DNA of 48,154 bases, taken from positions 1 through 48,154 of the forward strand of contig JAFGXQ010000184.1 of the NCBI GenBank assembly GCA_016936575.1, given 5' to 3'. A model generated the notes under the pieces. That model had not been told where the DNA came from. It saw only the letters and a program-made list of their open reading frames with translations, and made no database searches. Below, one piece after another: positions 1-8,192 of this stretch. The position numbers were made by a program, and so were the translations under genes. The number at the start of each line of letters is the position of its first letter. The first letter of the stretch is position 1. Source of the stretch: Deltaproteobacteria bacterium (GTDB lineage Bacteria; Myxococcota_A; Polyangia; JAAYKL01).

Positions 1-1
1 G

Positions 2-241
2 CGGGTGTTGGCAGATGTTTTATTTAACCAGTACGAGCGGTACGCGCAGTTGAAAACAGAAGATCTGTTAAATCATTCTTCAGATCTACTCACACCCAGA
101 GAAAAATCAGAACGGCGAGCGCAGCTGAAGAGACAGGTGGAAATTGAGACAGAAGCCGCCCTTTCAGAAATTTTAGACGACACGCAGCTGTCGCATTTAG
201 TGAAGATCAGAGAGGAAGAAAAGCTCAAGCCTGGTGGATGA
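2..241 (+). CDS. C-terminal part of an unknown protein, cut by the window start
   Basis: The frame is open to the left edge, so only the last 79 or so residues are visible; a GTG at 5 is in frame but has no reason to be the start. The fragment is hydrophilic, charged and predicted mostly helical, and ends in EEEKLKPGG. No cysteines, membrane segment or recognisable motif is seen. It ends 55 bases before the next lipoprotein gene on the same strand and may share its transcript. I do not recognise the family. Confidence 0.6.
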   Translation, partial: RVLADVLFNQYERYAQLKTEDLLNHSSDLLTPREKSERRAQLKRQVEIETEAALSEILDDTQLSHLVKIREEEKLKPGG

Positions 242-296
242 GGCTTCAGGCTTACTGTTATCGGACGCGAACAGCTACGCATGTACAAAGGAACAC

Positions 297-1262
297 ATGA
301 TGAAAAGAAGCACTATCTTAACCAAATGTTTTTTTATTTTTCTGTCGAGCAGTCTAATCGGAGCATGCAACGGCATTGCAGATTTCGTCTCGTCTCCAGC
401 GAAAACAAACGCCGCTGAACCGGAGACAACGCTGATGGTTCCAGGGAAAATTGATGGTTATGATCTGAATCAGCCCACGCGGCAAATGATTCTGCCACAT
501 TTTCTGATGGAGGCATCCGGGCTCACAGACATATCCGCGACAGAGGTGGCTGTGGTACAGGATGAATCCGGTTCGTTTTTTGTTTACGATTTAATGAAGC
601 AGAAGGTAACCAAATCAGTGACGTTTGGTCCAGCTGGCGACTATGAGGGAATGACACGTGTCAAGGATTGCATATATATTTTAAAAAGCAATGGCGAGCT
701 ATATAAAGTTGATCACTGGCGATCGAATCCGACAGTCACTTCTCAACGCCTCAGGCTCTCCACTACGGATAACGAAGGTCTTGGGTGGGACCCAGGTGCA
801 AAAAAACTGCTCATCGCGCCCAAGAGTCGCTGGCAAAACGGTAAGGAATTTAAAAATCTGCGTCCTGTTTTTTTCTTGGCCCCGGAGAACATTGCCGTGT
901 CACCTGAAGTTGCGTTGACTGTTGACGTGGAAGAGATCCTTCGGTTTGCCGAGGAGAATGGACTTTCTCTTCCGTCTTCGAAAACAAAAAAAGGAAAAAC
1001 AAAAGTCAGGCTGCATTTCCGACCGGCATCCATTGCCGTTCATCCGAAAACAGGCGAATTCTTTATCATCTCCGCAGTGGATAGAACACTTGCATCATTT
1101 GATCGTAGTGGAAAAGTAACCGGATTCCAGCATCTTCCCGCTTCTCTGTTCAGACAACCGGAAGGAATTACGTTTTTACCGGATAATACAATGGTGATTA
1201 TAAATGAAGCTGCCGGCCATCAACCCACAATTTTAAGGTATGAGTGGAAACAAAGTCCATAA
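297..1262 (+). CDS. SdiA-regulated-type lipoprotein (beta-propeller-like)
   Basis: Probable outer-membrane or periplasmic lipoprotein. The N-terminus has a positively charged start, a hydrophobic stretch and a lipobox ending SLIGAC near residue 24. The body resembles the SdiA-regulated family (PF06977): an early EASGL segment, a VVQDESGSFFVYDL segment and a GDYEGM motif, followed by repeated propeller-like blades (SNGELYKVD, NEGLGWDP, HPKTGEFFIIS, QPEGITF). Members are related to esterase-like phytase folds, but the substrate is unknown. An AAAGGAA site at 287-293 supports ATG 297 (or the ATG directly after it at 300) rather than the longer frame starting at 234, which overlaps the preceding gene. 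Family call is fairly sure; function is not. Confidence 0.75.
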   Translation: MMKRSTILTKCFFIFLSSSLIGACNGIADFVSSPAKTNAAEPETTLMVPGKIDGYDLNQPTRQMILPHFLMEASGLTDISATEVAVVQDESGSFFVYDLMKQKVTKSVTFGPAGDYEGMTRVKDCIYILKSNGELYKVDHWRSNPTVTSQRLRLSTTDNEGLGWDPGAKKLLIAPKSRWQNGKEFKNLRPVFFLAPENIAVSPEVALTVDVEEILRFAEENGLSLPSSKTKKGKTKVRLHFRPASIAVHPKTGEFFIISAVDRTLASFDRSGKVTGFQHLPASLFRQPEGITFLPDNTMVIINEAAGHQPTILRYEWKQSP

Positions 1263-1266
1263 CACC

Positions 1267-1332
1267 ATGATTTTTAATCCAGCGGGAACTCCCCATGTGT
1301 AAGCACGGGGATGAGAGACTTTCCAAAATCAT
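1267..1332. other. Imperfect stem-loop between convergent genes
   Basis: ATGATTTT (1267-1274) pairs with AAAATCAT (1325-1332), and inside this TCCCC..GTG pairs with CAC..GGGGA around a TAAG loop. It lies between the convergent ends of the lipoprotein gene and groES, where a bidirectional terminator would be expected, but there is no T-run on either strand. The inner hairpin superficially resembles a type I-E CRISPR repeat; it occurs once only. Confidence 0.35.
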
Positions 1333-1392
1333 AAGTTCGTATACATAAGGAAAGATCTTTCGCCGCATTTTTTCCACTTCTAAACGGCACGT

Positions 1393-1674
1393 TTAAATCG
1401 CGTCGCCTTCCACGAATTTGGCCAGCAGGTCACCATCGGGCACAATGAGATAGTCTTTTCCCTCGTGCGTGATTGCGGTGCCCCCGAATTTTTTATAAAT
1501 CACTCTATCTCCCACAGTGATTTCGTCCGATGCATCGGAAGCGAGCGCCACAATCAGCCCCTGACTGGGTTTTTCTTTGGCCGCATCCGGGATGATAATC
1601 CCCCCGGCGCTGACGGCTTCGGCTTCCTGCGGGTCAATTAACACATTTCCGGAAAGCGGTTGAATATTGATCAT
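1393..1674 (-). CDS. groES: Co-chaperonin GroES (Hsp10)
   Basis: 93-residue Hsp10, the lid of the GroEL folding chamber in the cytoplasm. The N-terminus MINIQPLSGNVLI matches the start of Hsp10 proteins. The GroEL-binding mobile loop is present as SAGGIIIPDAAKEKPSQG, with the hydrophobic GGI-I tripeptide that contacts GroEL. The GDRVIYKKFGG and YLIVPDGDLLA segments are typical. A TAAGGAGG site precedes ATG 1674, so the longer open frame (to 1812), which runs into the upstream gene, is not the start. It lies 13 bases after the glutaredoxin-fusion gene and is likely cotranscribed. No groEL is next to it, which is unusual; a second copy of groES with groEL elsewhere is possible. Confidence 0.9.
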   Translation of the reverse strand: MINIQPLSGNVLIDPQEAEAVSAGGIIIPDAAKEKPSQGLIVALASDASDEITVGDRVIYKKFGGTAITHEGKDYLIVPDGDLLAKFVEGDAI

Positions 1675-1687
1675 GTGTGCCTCCTTA

Positions 1688-2260
1688 TTACAGCTGCAAC
1701 AGTTTGTTGATTTTTGAGATGTCTGCGCCCAGCACAAATGTGCCGTTAATATCGGTTTGCGGAACGCCGGTTTGACCGGTTCTTCGCTGTAGTTCGCTTG
1801 CCGCATGGGCATCTCTGCTGACGTCCACTTCTCTGTATGGGATCCCCTTGCGTTTCAGATGGTTCTTCACCGTAGTGCAGTGGGGACAGGTTTTTGTTGT
1901 GTACACGGTAACGCGAAGGGGCGGTGCGTCCGTTCCGTCCGCCCGTTTTCTGGGCGCATTGTGGAACAGGTTTCGATAAGTCTGTTCACTCTGGAGTCCC
2001 ACCAGTTTTTTCACCATTTTACCGTTTTTGATAGTCACCACGGTGGGTACCTGATTGACGTTGTAGTGCTCGTGGATATCTCGGGTTTTTCCCACATCCA
2101 CCTGCCAGATGGGGGTGCGGTTATCTTCAGATATTTTGCTTAGAATCTGCTGTGCGATCATGCTTTTGGCCGAGTTTTCGCTCAGGAACGCCAGGGCCAT
2201 GAACTGGTCCCGTTCCTGTTTCAATCTATCGAGCTCTTCGTGTGATTTCACTTCATTCAT
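1688..2260 (-). CDS. Degenerate thioredoxin-like domain fused to glutaredoxin
   Basis: About 190 residues in two redox-fold domains. The first (to about 105) is thioredoxin-like: VDVGKTRDIHEHYNVNQVPTVVTIKNGKMV contains the conserved cis-Pro (VPT), but the usual CGPC position reads SENS, so this half cannot do dithiol chemistry. The second (about 112-190) is glutaredoxin/NrdH-like with an intact CPHC (TKTCPHCTTVKNHLKRKGIPY), a TGVPQ cis-Pro loop and a DIS ending. It probably reduces disulfides or mixed disulfides in the cytoplasm. ATG 2260 sits 8 bases after AGAGG and is preferred over the GTG at 2269, which abuts that site. First gene of a two-gene unit with groES. Confidence 0.85.
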   Translation of the reverse strand: MNEVKSHEELDRLKQERDQFMALAFLSENSAKSMIAQQILSKISEDNRTPIWQVDVGKTRDIHEHYNVNQVPTVVTIKNGKMVKKLVGLQSEQTYRNLFHNAPRKRADGTDAPPLRVTVYTTKTCPHCTTVKNHLKRKGIPYREVDVSRDAHAASELQRRTGQTGVPQTDINGTFVLGADISKINKLLQL

Positions 2261-2385
2261 TTGAGTCACCTCTACGTTGTTCTACACTCAGGAGTCAGAC
2301 AGGTTGGTAAAGGTGGCATTTTTTTTTGTTTTTTTTGGGGGGAGACGATGACGACGGGCGAAGCGTTTGATAAATAAAAAATAGG

Positions 2386-2515
2386 ATCTCAGGCCCTGAC
2401 AGTTGACACTTTGGTCGCGTCTGAAAAGCGGGGAAAAGAATCAGATCATACATATGGGCTGGCAGACCTGAGACGTAGCCGCGACTGTAAAGTGCCAACT
2501 ATCAGGGCCTGAGAT
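2386..2515. repeat. Long inverted repeat, arms about 37 and 45 bases
   Basis: The left arm (2386-2422) begins ATCTCAGGCCCTGACAGTTG and the right arm (2471-2515) ends with its near-complement CAACTATCAGGGCCTGAGAT. The inner parts (CACTTT-GGTCGCG against CGCGACTGTAAAGTG) also pair, with a few mismatches and a small insertion in the right arm. The loop is about 48 bases. A transcript in either direction would form a long hairpin. There is no T-run after it, so it is not a simple terminator; a miniature inverted-repeat element or a structured RNA are the alternatives. Confidence 0.75.
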
Positions 2516-2652
2516 ATTCGCTGTAAAGCGCCTTCTCTCGCTCAGTAAGTGCTCGTAAAAAAAAAAAGCGGGTAGAAAAAAAGGCATTTTTCATCTTTTT
2601 TTCCAGATGCTGCTTTTGGATGCGCTTCATCGCCGAATCGGTATTTCAATAG

Positions 2653-2681
2653 CTGACATTAATTCGAAAATCCGCCATAAC
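2653..2681 (+). promoter_or_regulatory. Probable lpxD promoter giving a leaderless transcript
   Basis: A CTGACA -35 (2653-2658), 17-base spacer and CATAAC -10 (2676-2681) end six bases before ATG 2688. Transcription would start at or next to the A of the ATG. No Shine-Dalgarno site is present upstream of that ATG, which fits. The -10 matches consensus at 4 of 6 positions only. Confidence 0.4.
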
Positions 2682-2687
2682 GAATTT

Positions 2688-3602
2688 ATGACAATTACAG
2701 TTTTACAGCTTGGGAAACAGTTGGATGTTGAGGTGGTCGGTGACGGGACACAGGGGGTGGAATCGCTGTGTCCGGTTGAATCACATCGGCCGGGAGCGAT
2801 TTTTCCGGTACTGAAGCCCAGGTATGCGTTCGAGTTGGCGGCGGGAGAAATCGCGTTGACCACACCGCCCATCGCCGCGTCCGGGAATCTGGGGACGTTG
2901 GGAACACTGCTGGTTTCACCGCAGCCGATCGTTGCGCTGGCCACGTTGATTGAATTGTTTTACCCGACGGCATCGATTCCTTCCGGTGTCCATCCGAGTG
3001 CGGTGGTTGAAGCGGGAAGCGAGGTTCACCCCAGTGTGTACGTTGGGGCCGGAGCGGTGGTTGAGGCTGGGGTGTCGGTGGGCGAAGGAACGATTATCGG
3101 GCCGCGTGTTGTGGTGCATCGAAATACGCATATCGGTAAATATGTGGTGATCGGCTCCGGGGCTGTAATTGGGTACGATGGATTTGGTTTTGTTCCGGTC
3201 GACAACGGCATTCTGAAAATTCCCCAGGTGGGCGGTGTGCAAATCGGCGATTTTGTGGAAATCGGCGCCAATAGCTGTATAGATCGCGGCACCCTGGGAG
3301 ATACCGTTGTGGGTGCGGGAACCAAAATCGACAATCTGGTGCAAATCGGGCACAATGTAAAAATCGGAAAAAACGTGATCATTGCCGCCCAAACCGGATT
3401 GGCCGGCTCGACAATTCTGGCGGATGGCGCTATGCTCGGCGGCCAGGTCGGCGTGGCCGACCATCTTCGCATCGGTGTGGGGGCGCGAGTCGGTGCGAAA
3501 AGCGGCGTGATTGGAGACGTCGCAGACGGCGATACGGTAAGTGGATACCCGGCGATGTCGCGATGGCAATGGCTTCGGGTGATCGCGAAACTGAAGAAGT
3601 GA
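2688..3602 (+). CDS. lpxD: UDP-3-O-(3-hydroxyacyl)glucosamine N-acyltransferase LpxD
   Basis: Cytoplasmic enzyme of the third step of lipid A synthesis; it transfers a hydroxyacyl chain from acyl carrier protein to the amino group of UDP-acyl-glucosamine. The 304 residues begin with the uridine-binding domain ([18 protein letters not shown]). Then come hexapeptide repeats of a left-handed beta-helix from about residue 100 ([21 protein letters not shown]), and the LpxD hallmarks [25 protein letters not shown] with the catalytic-type His, GQVGVADH and SGYPA. ATG 2688 matches the start of family members; the in-frame ATG at 2607 would add 27 atypical residues. It heads an lpxD-lpxA-lpxI group. 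Confidence 0.95.
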   Translation: MTITVLQLGKQLDVEVVGDGTQGVESLCPVESHRPGAIFPVLKPRYAFELAAGEIALTTPPIAASGNLGTLGTLLVSPQPIVALATLIELFYPTASIPSGVHPSAVVEAGSEVHPSVYVGAGAVVEAGVSVGEGTIIGPRVVVHRNTHIGKYVVIGSGAVIGYDGFGFVPVDNGILKIPQVGGVQIGDFVEIGANSCIDRGTLGDTVVGAGTKIDNLVQIGHNVKIGKNVIIAAQTGLAGSTILADGAMLGGQVGVADHLRIGVGARVGAKSGVIGDVADGDTVSGYPAMSRWQWLRVIAKLKK

Positions 3603-3614
3603 CAGCGGTTTGTT

Positions 3615-4433
3615 ATGGGCGCGAATCTAACATTAGTAAATCAGGAACAACGACGAGATGTTGAAATTGATCCCCGTGCATCGGTTCATTCGGATGCGCA
3701 GTTGGGAGAAGGGTGTCGTATTGGACCTTTCGCGGTGGTCGGGGAGGGGGTGACGCTGGGAAAAAACTGTACCCTGCAGGCCCACGCGGTGGTCACCGGA
3801 CCGACCCGAATGGGAAACGAGAATGAGGTGTATTCCTTTGCCTGTATCGGTGGGGCGCCTCAGGATTTACGACATCGCGGAGAGGCGACAGAGTTGATTG
3901 TGGGCGACGGTAATGCGTTTCGCGAACATGTGACCGTGGGGCGCGGAACCGTTCACGGCGGTGGGAAAACCGTCATTGGGAACGACAACCTGATTATGGC
4001 GTATTGCCACATCGCCCATGACTGTATCATTGGAAACAACGTGGTTATGGCGAACAACGCAACCCTGGCCGGTCATGTTCAGGTGCAGGATTTCGCTGTT
4101 TTCGGGGGAATGGTGGCCGTGGCGTCGTTTGTGCGCATCGGAGAGTCGGCCATGCTCGCAGCGGGTTCGCTACTCGAAAAAGATGTACCTCCGTATGCGA
4201 TGGTGGCCGGTGATAGAGCGGTGTTGAAAGGCGTGAATCGGGTGGGCATATCCAGGCGCGGGTTTTCAGACAGCGCCAAACGGGACATTAAAATGATCAT
4301 CAAAGCGCTGAAGTACAGCCGCACCTCACTTGCTGAAATTATTGAATCGGTTGAAAACACAGGGCCGTTGTCTATGGAAGCAGAGCGTTTGATTGCCTTT
4401 CTTCGTGAGCGACAACGCAGCATTACGCGATGA
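3615..4433 (+). CDS. lpxA: UDP-GlcNAc O-acyltransferase LpxA
   Basis: First enzyme of lipid A synthesis: moves a 3-hydroxyacyl group from ACP to the 3-OH of UDP-GlcNAc. 272 residues, slightly longer than the roughly 260 usual because of about 15 extra N-terminal residues. Hexapeptide beta-helix repeats (DPRASVHSDAQLGEGCRIGPFAVV), the LpxA signature IGGAPQDLRHRGEATELIVGD, FREHVTVGRGT, and the catalytic His in YCHIAHDCIIGNNV are all present, followed by the helical C-terminal domain (KRDIKMIIKALKYSRTSLAEII). It starts 12 bases after lpxD and overlaps lpxI by four bases (ATGA), so the three are cotranscribed. Confidence 0.95.
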   Translation: MGANLTLVNQEQRRDVEIDPRASVHSDAQLGEGCRIGPFAVVGEGVTLGKNCTLQAHAVVTGPTRMGNENEVYSFACIGGAPQDLRHRGEATELIVGDGNAFREHVTVGRGTVHGGGKTVIGNDNLIMAYCHIAHDCIIGNNVVMANNATLAGHVQVQDFAVFGGMVAVASFVRIGESAMLAAGSLLEKDVPPYAMVAGDRAVLKGVNRVGISRRGFSDSAKRDIKMIIKALKYSRTSLAEIIESVENTGPLSMEAERLIAFLRERQRSITR

Positions 4434-5239
4434 ACGCTGACCCTGTCGGACTCATTGCCGGCTCCGGTATTTTTCCCATCACACTGTTTGAGCGGATGAT
4501 TCGCGCCGGAATTCGCGTGGTTGTGGCGGGAATCCGAGCGCACGCGACAGAAGCAGATTATCGGAACGCAACGTATCAATCATTTGCTATCGGGGAAATT
4601 CGTGCCGTCAGCGCCTTCTTCAGAAAACACGGTGTTTCCCAGGCATACATGGCAGGCGGGGTTGCTTGGCGATTGAGGCGCGCGGTATTCAAACCCGATG
4701 CTGCGCTTTTACTGAGTATTCCGTGGATGATTCGCCGGGGAGATGACTTCACACTGCGCCGCATTGCGGCATTATTTCACCGAAACGGGATCGACATCTC
4801 AGATTCTACACCATTGCTCGAAGATTTGCTTGCGCCGCGCGGTGATATCGCCGGTCCCCGATTGGGCAACGAACAGAACGATGAACTCACCGCGTTGATC
4901 GCGCGCGGCGTTGTACAGTGTCGGGCGTTTGTCGCCGGAGACAATGGACAAGCGGTAACCGTGCACGGACGCAGTTGGGTGGGGCGGGAAGATCGGAAGG
5001 GGACGAACGCGTTGCTTCAGCGCACCCCCGGCCCCGGAGCAGTGCTGGTGAAAATGAAAAAGAGGCATCAGGATTCGCGTTTTGATCGACCGGCGATTGG
5101 GCCGTCCACCATATTGGTGGCAGCACGCGTGGGGGTAACGGCGATTGCCGTACAGGCGGGAGAAGTGTTGATATTGGATATGGAAAAAACCGTAAAACTT
5201 TGCCGCGAACACCACATCTCGCTTGTGGGTGTGTCATAG
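4430..5239 (+). CDS. lpxI: UDP-2,3-diacylglucosamine pyrophosphatase LpxI
   Basis: Hydrolyses UDP-2,3-diacylglucosamine to lipid X, the fourth lipid A step, in lineages lacking LpxH. 269 residues, the usual LpxI (DUF1009) length. Visible signatures are the N-terminal GLIAGSGIFPITLFERM, the FAIGEIRAVSAFFRKHGV segment, the GTNALLQRT core and the C-terminal DSRFDRPAIGPSTI block followed by VTAIAVQAGEVLILD. The start overlaps the lpxA stop by four bases, implying translational coupling. The presence of LpxI with LpxD and LpxA in one unit fits the arrangement known in several proteobacterial groups; lpxB and fabZ are not next to it here. Confidence 0.95.
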   Translation: MNADPVGLIAGSGIFPITLFERMIRAGIRVVVAGIRAHATEADYRNATYQSFAIGEIRAVSAFFRKHGVSQAYMAGGVAWRLRRAVFKPDAALLLSIPWMIRRGDDFTLRRIAALFHRNGIDISDSTPLLEDLLAPRGDIAGPRLGNEQNDELTALIARGVVQCRAFVAGDNGQAVTVHGRSWVGREDRKGTNALLQRTPGPGAVLVKMKKRHQDSRFDRPAIGPSTILVAARVGVTAIAVQAGEVLILDMEKTVKLCREHHISLVGVS

Positions 5240-5323
5240 ATAGTCTGAAAAGCACTGGCGTTGACGGGGCGTAGCGTCTATACTGATTTCACACAAAAAC
5301 AATTCACATCAAGAGGAGGGGTT

Positions 5324-6229
5324 ATGAAACAGACAATCTTTGTTATTGCATTGTTCGCAGCAACACAGGTGTCCGGCGTCGTTCTGGCGGAAACGGTGCA
5401 GCAGGCATGTGATGCGAAAAAAGCGGCAGTCAGTAAATTGGAGAGCGACAAGGCGGCCAAGGATGCCGAGGTTGACGCAATCGACAAGAAAATCAAGTCA
5501 CTTCAAGATGAGTTGAAGGAATTGACTACGTCGAAAGTGGTGAAAAAGAAAGAATCGGCGGAGTTGAAAGGTGAGATTGCCAAAGCGGAGCGACAGGCGC
5601 AGAGAGCCTGTGTGATGGTCGAACTGTGCAACGGCAACAAGGAAAAGCTGTCAAAGTTGAAGCAGGAGCTGGAAGAGCTGAAAAAAGAAATGGCTTCGTT
5701 GCTGAAAGAAATTTCTGACAAAACCGCCGCTGTGGCCCTGTTGCAACAGAAAGTGAGCGGTTACGAGCGCGCGTATACACAGCTAAAATGTTCCGAGTTA
5801 GTGGACGGTGAGACTGCACAATCCACAATTGATCAGTGCAATACCATTTTCACCAGCTGGAACGCGAATCAGGCTGAAATCAATAAACTGAATACCGAAT
5901 TGGGTCAGGCCAAAGGTGCAGCCTCGCGCATTCGCGGGAAAGCCATGGGCGTGGCGACAAAAGCCAAAATGCTGGGCAAACAGCTGGAAAAAACCTGTGA
6001 GGGAGACAACGCTGCGCAAGAAGCGGAAACGTTGGAAAAACTTGATATAGGTGCCGATGCGGCAATTACCAAAATCACTACAGCCAAAGACAATTTAAAA
6101 ACGGTGAAAAAAATTCGCATTTTGAAACCGAAGGTAAAAAAGGCACGTAAAGGCAAAGGGGCCGGCGACGGCAAAAAAGCAGTGAAAAAAGACGCTACGC
6201 CCCCCGCCAAAGGCGTGCAGAAGAAATAA
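5324..6229 (+). CDS. Exported coiled-coil protein with Lys-rich tail
   Basis: A 301-residue protein I cannot place in a named family. It starts with a clear signal peptide (MKQTIFVIALFAATQVSGVVLAE, cleavage probably after LA). Two long coiled-coil stretches follow (about residues 25-165 and 190-260, rich in K, E, A and Q in heptads), interrupted by short Cys-containing segments (RACVMVELCNGN, QLKCSEL, IDQCN, EKTCEGD). The last 50 residues are strongly basic (many K, with G, A and P). Paired cysteines suggest periplasmic disulfides. GAGGAGG at 5313-5319 supports ATG 5324 rather than the upstream frame. It follows lpxI by about 85 bases and may or may not share its transcript. Confidence 0.7.
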   Translation: MKQTIFVIALFAATQVSGVVLAETVQQACDAKKAAVSKLESDKAAKDAEVDAIDKKIKSLQDELKELTTSKVVKKKESAELKGEIAKAERQAQRACVMVELCNGNKEKLSKLKQELEELKKEMASLLKEISDKTAAVALLQQKVSGYERAYTQLKCSELVDGETAQSTIDQCNTIFTSWNANQAEINKLNTELGQAKGAASRIRGKAMGVATKAKMLGKQLEKTCEGDNAAQEAETLEKLDIGADAAITKITTAKDNLKTVKKIRILKPKVKKARKGKGAGDGKKAVKKDATPPAKGVQKK

Positions 6230-6233
6230 ACGA

Positions 6234-8165
6234 TCACTTTTCGAAATACGTGTATCCCCGCAGGCTTTCTTCGAATAATCGAATCATCTGCTGGCGTTGG
6301 GCAACGCTGATTCGGCCGTCTTTTACCGCGCGTTCGGCTTTTCGGCGGAAGGTTTGAAACAGGTTCTGGGGTTCGTATTCCACGTATGTCAGCACATCGG
6401 AAATGCTGTCTCCTTCAAACTCGTGAACCAAATCGAAGGTTCTGTCTTCATTTACACGAATGCTCGCGATGTTGGTGTCACCGAATAGATTGTGTAGGTC
6501 GCCCAGGGTTTCCTGGTATGCACCCACGAGGAATACACCAATATAGTACTCTTCGCCATCGGTGAAGGTGTGCAGCGGAATCGTATGGGAAAAATTTTCG
6601 TCCATGTGCGAAAAATGGTGGAGCTTTCCGTCGCAGTCACATGTGATGTCGGCAATCACCGCTTTATGCGTGGGCTCTTCGGTGAGTCGATGAATGGGCA
6701 TAACGGGGAACACCTGGTCTATGGCCCATGAATCCGGGAGCGACTGAAACACACTGAAATTCCCGTAATAAATATCGGCCAGTTGATCGGGGAGACTTTC
6801 AATTTCGGGCGGAATTCGTCGCAATGTGGACATCTGCTCAACGATTTGGCGCAGCGCAAACAAGTATAGATTGTCGGCGATGGCGACTGTTCGAAGGCCG
6901 ATCTCGCCTCGGGCAAACAGCTCCCGTACCTGAGAACGGTAGTGAATCACGTCATTGTAGCATTCCTGGATGCGACTGGGAACAATGGTGCGGGCCACTT
7001 CCATCAGATTGGTGATAGGTTCGGGAGTGTCGTCCGGAAGCGTATCGGGAATGGGACCGGGTTGAAACTGGGTGACATCAAGCACATTGAACAACAGCAC
7101 CGCGGTGTGCGCAACCGTGGCGCGGCCGGATTCACTGACGATAGTCGGGTGCGGCAAGTCGTATTCATCCATTGATTCCTGAATCGCCTCAATAATGTCG
7201 GCGCAGTATTCCTGAACGTTGTAGTTGCGGCTGTGTCCATCTGTACTGTACGTTCCCATATAGTCCACCGCCAGGCCCCCACCGATATCCAGGTATCCGA
7301 GCGGGGCGCCTTCGTTGCATAAATCCACATAATACCGGCAGGCTTCGAGCAGCCCCTGTCGAATGTTGCGAATATTCGGAATTTGTGATCCCAGGTGAAA
7401 ATGCACCAGCTGAAAACAGTGGAGCAACTTTTCGGATTTGAGTTTGTCGATGACCTGAATCAATTCATTGGTGTTTAAACCGAACAGGCTTCGGTCACCG
7501 CTGTCCTCACTCCAGTGCCCTTCCACCCGGGTGAACAGTTTCAGGCGCGCGCCGATCATCGGTTCCACGCCCATCTCTTTGCTCCGAGCGATGATCAGCT
7601 GAATTTCGGATGGGTTCTCGATTACAAAGAAACACTTGAACCCGAGAATGCGTGCCTGCAGGCCGAGGTCGATAAACTCCTGATCTTTATAGCCGTTGCA
7701 GATAATCAGACTTTCGCGGTCTTCCATGGTGGAAAGGGCGATAAGCAGTTCGGCTTTGCTTCCCACTTCGAGACCGTGGTGATAGCGTTTGCCGAATCGT
7801 ACGATTTCTGAAATCACGTGGCTTTGCTGATTGACCTTGACTGGAAACGCACCGCGATATTCGCCCTTGTAATCCGCCGCGGCAATTGCCGCCCGGAATG
7901 ATTCATTGATTTCGCGTATTCGCGCGTCCACCAGGTTTTCCAGGCGAAGCAGCACCGGCATGTCAAGTCCGCGTTCCTGCAGACTGTTGACGATTTCAAT
8001 CAACGATACGTCTTCCACGCAGTTGTCAGCTACCGGCGCTCTGACCAGGAGTTCGCCCTCCTTTGATATGGCGAAATAGCCGTTGCTCCAGTTTTCGATA
8101 TTGTATAAACGCGAAGAATCCTGCGCGGTCCATTTGGGTTCTGCCGGATTTGATGACTTGCTCAT
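6234..8165 (-). CDS. speA: Biosynthetic arginine decarboxylase
   Basis: PLP enzyme converting arginine to agmatine, the entry to polyamine synthesis. 643 residues, normal for SpeA (fold III, alanine-racemase type). The PLP lysine is K110 in GAFPVKVNQQ. Other signatures are LEVGSKAELL, the IICNGYKD substrate loop, FHLGSQIPNI, DIGGGLAVDYMG (phosphate-binding glycines), SESGRA and the C-terminal DITCDCDGKL and GAYQETLGDLHNLFGD segments. A GGAGG site lies 9 bases before ATG 8165. Last gene of the minus-strand polyamine operon, 27 bases after nspC. No agmatinase or agmatine deiminase is in the window, so how agmatine is used next is not shown. Confidence 0.95.
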   Translation of the reverse strand: MSKSSNPAEPKWTAQDSSRLYNIENWSNGYFAISKEGELLVRAPVADNCVEDVSLIEIVNSLQERGLDMPVLLRLENLVDARIREINESFRAAIAAADYKGEYRGAFPVKVNQQSHVISEIVRFGKRYHHGLEVGSKAELLIALSTMEDRESLIICNGYKDQEFIDLGLQARILGFKCFFVIENPSEIQLIIARSKEMGVEPMIGARLKLFTRVEGHWSEDSGDRSLFGLNTNELIQVIDKLKSEKLLHCFQLVHFHLGSQIPNIRNIRQGLLEACRYYVDLCNEGAPLGYLDIGGGLAVDYMGTYSTDGHSRNYNVQEYCADIIEAIQESMDEYDLPHPTIVSESGRATVAHTAVLLFNVLDVTQFQPGPIPDTLPDDTPEPITNLMEVARTIVPSRIQECYNDVIHYRSQVRELFARGEIGLRTVAIADNLYLFALRQIVEQMSTLRRIPPEIESLPDQLADIYYGNFSVFQSLPDSWAIDQVFPVMPIHRLTEEPTHKAVIADITCDCDGKLHHFSHMDENFSHTIPLHTFTDGEEYYIGVFLVGAYQETLGDLHNLFGDTNIASIRVNEDRTFDLVHEFEGDSISDVLTYVEYEPQNLFQTFRRKAERAVKDGRISVAQRQQMIRLFEESLRGYTYFEK

Positions 8166-8192
8166 GGTTGTTGGCCTCCGAAAAAAAATCGA

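Larger units (their letters stand above)
2270..2687. other. Intergenic region with homopolymer runs, inverted repeat and lpxD promoter
   Basis: No supported gene lies between the glutaredoxin fusion and lpxD. The stretch contains T-rich and G-rich runs around 2317-2342, a long inverted repeat (2386-2515), an A-run near 2560 and poly-T near 2595. A weak in-frame upstream extension of lpxD (ATG 2607) has no ribosome site and encodes nothing typical of LpxD. Confidence 0.6.

Noticed and set aside
2607..2687. Longer LpxD start at ATG 2607
   Set aside because: The extra 27 residues do not resemble LpxD N-termini and no ribosome site precedes it; ATG 2688 matches the family start.
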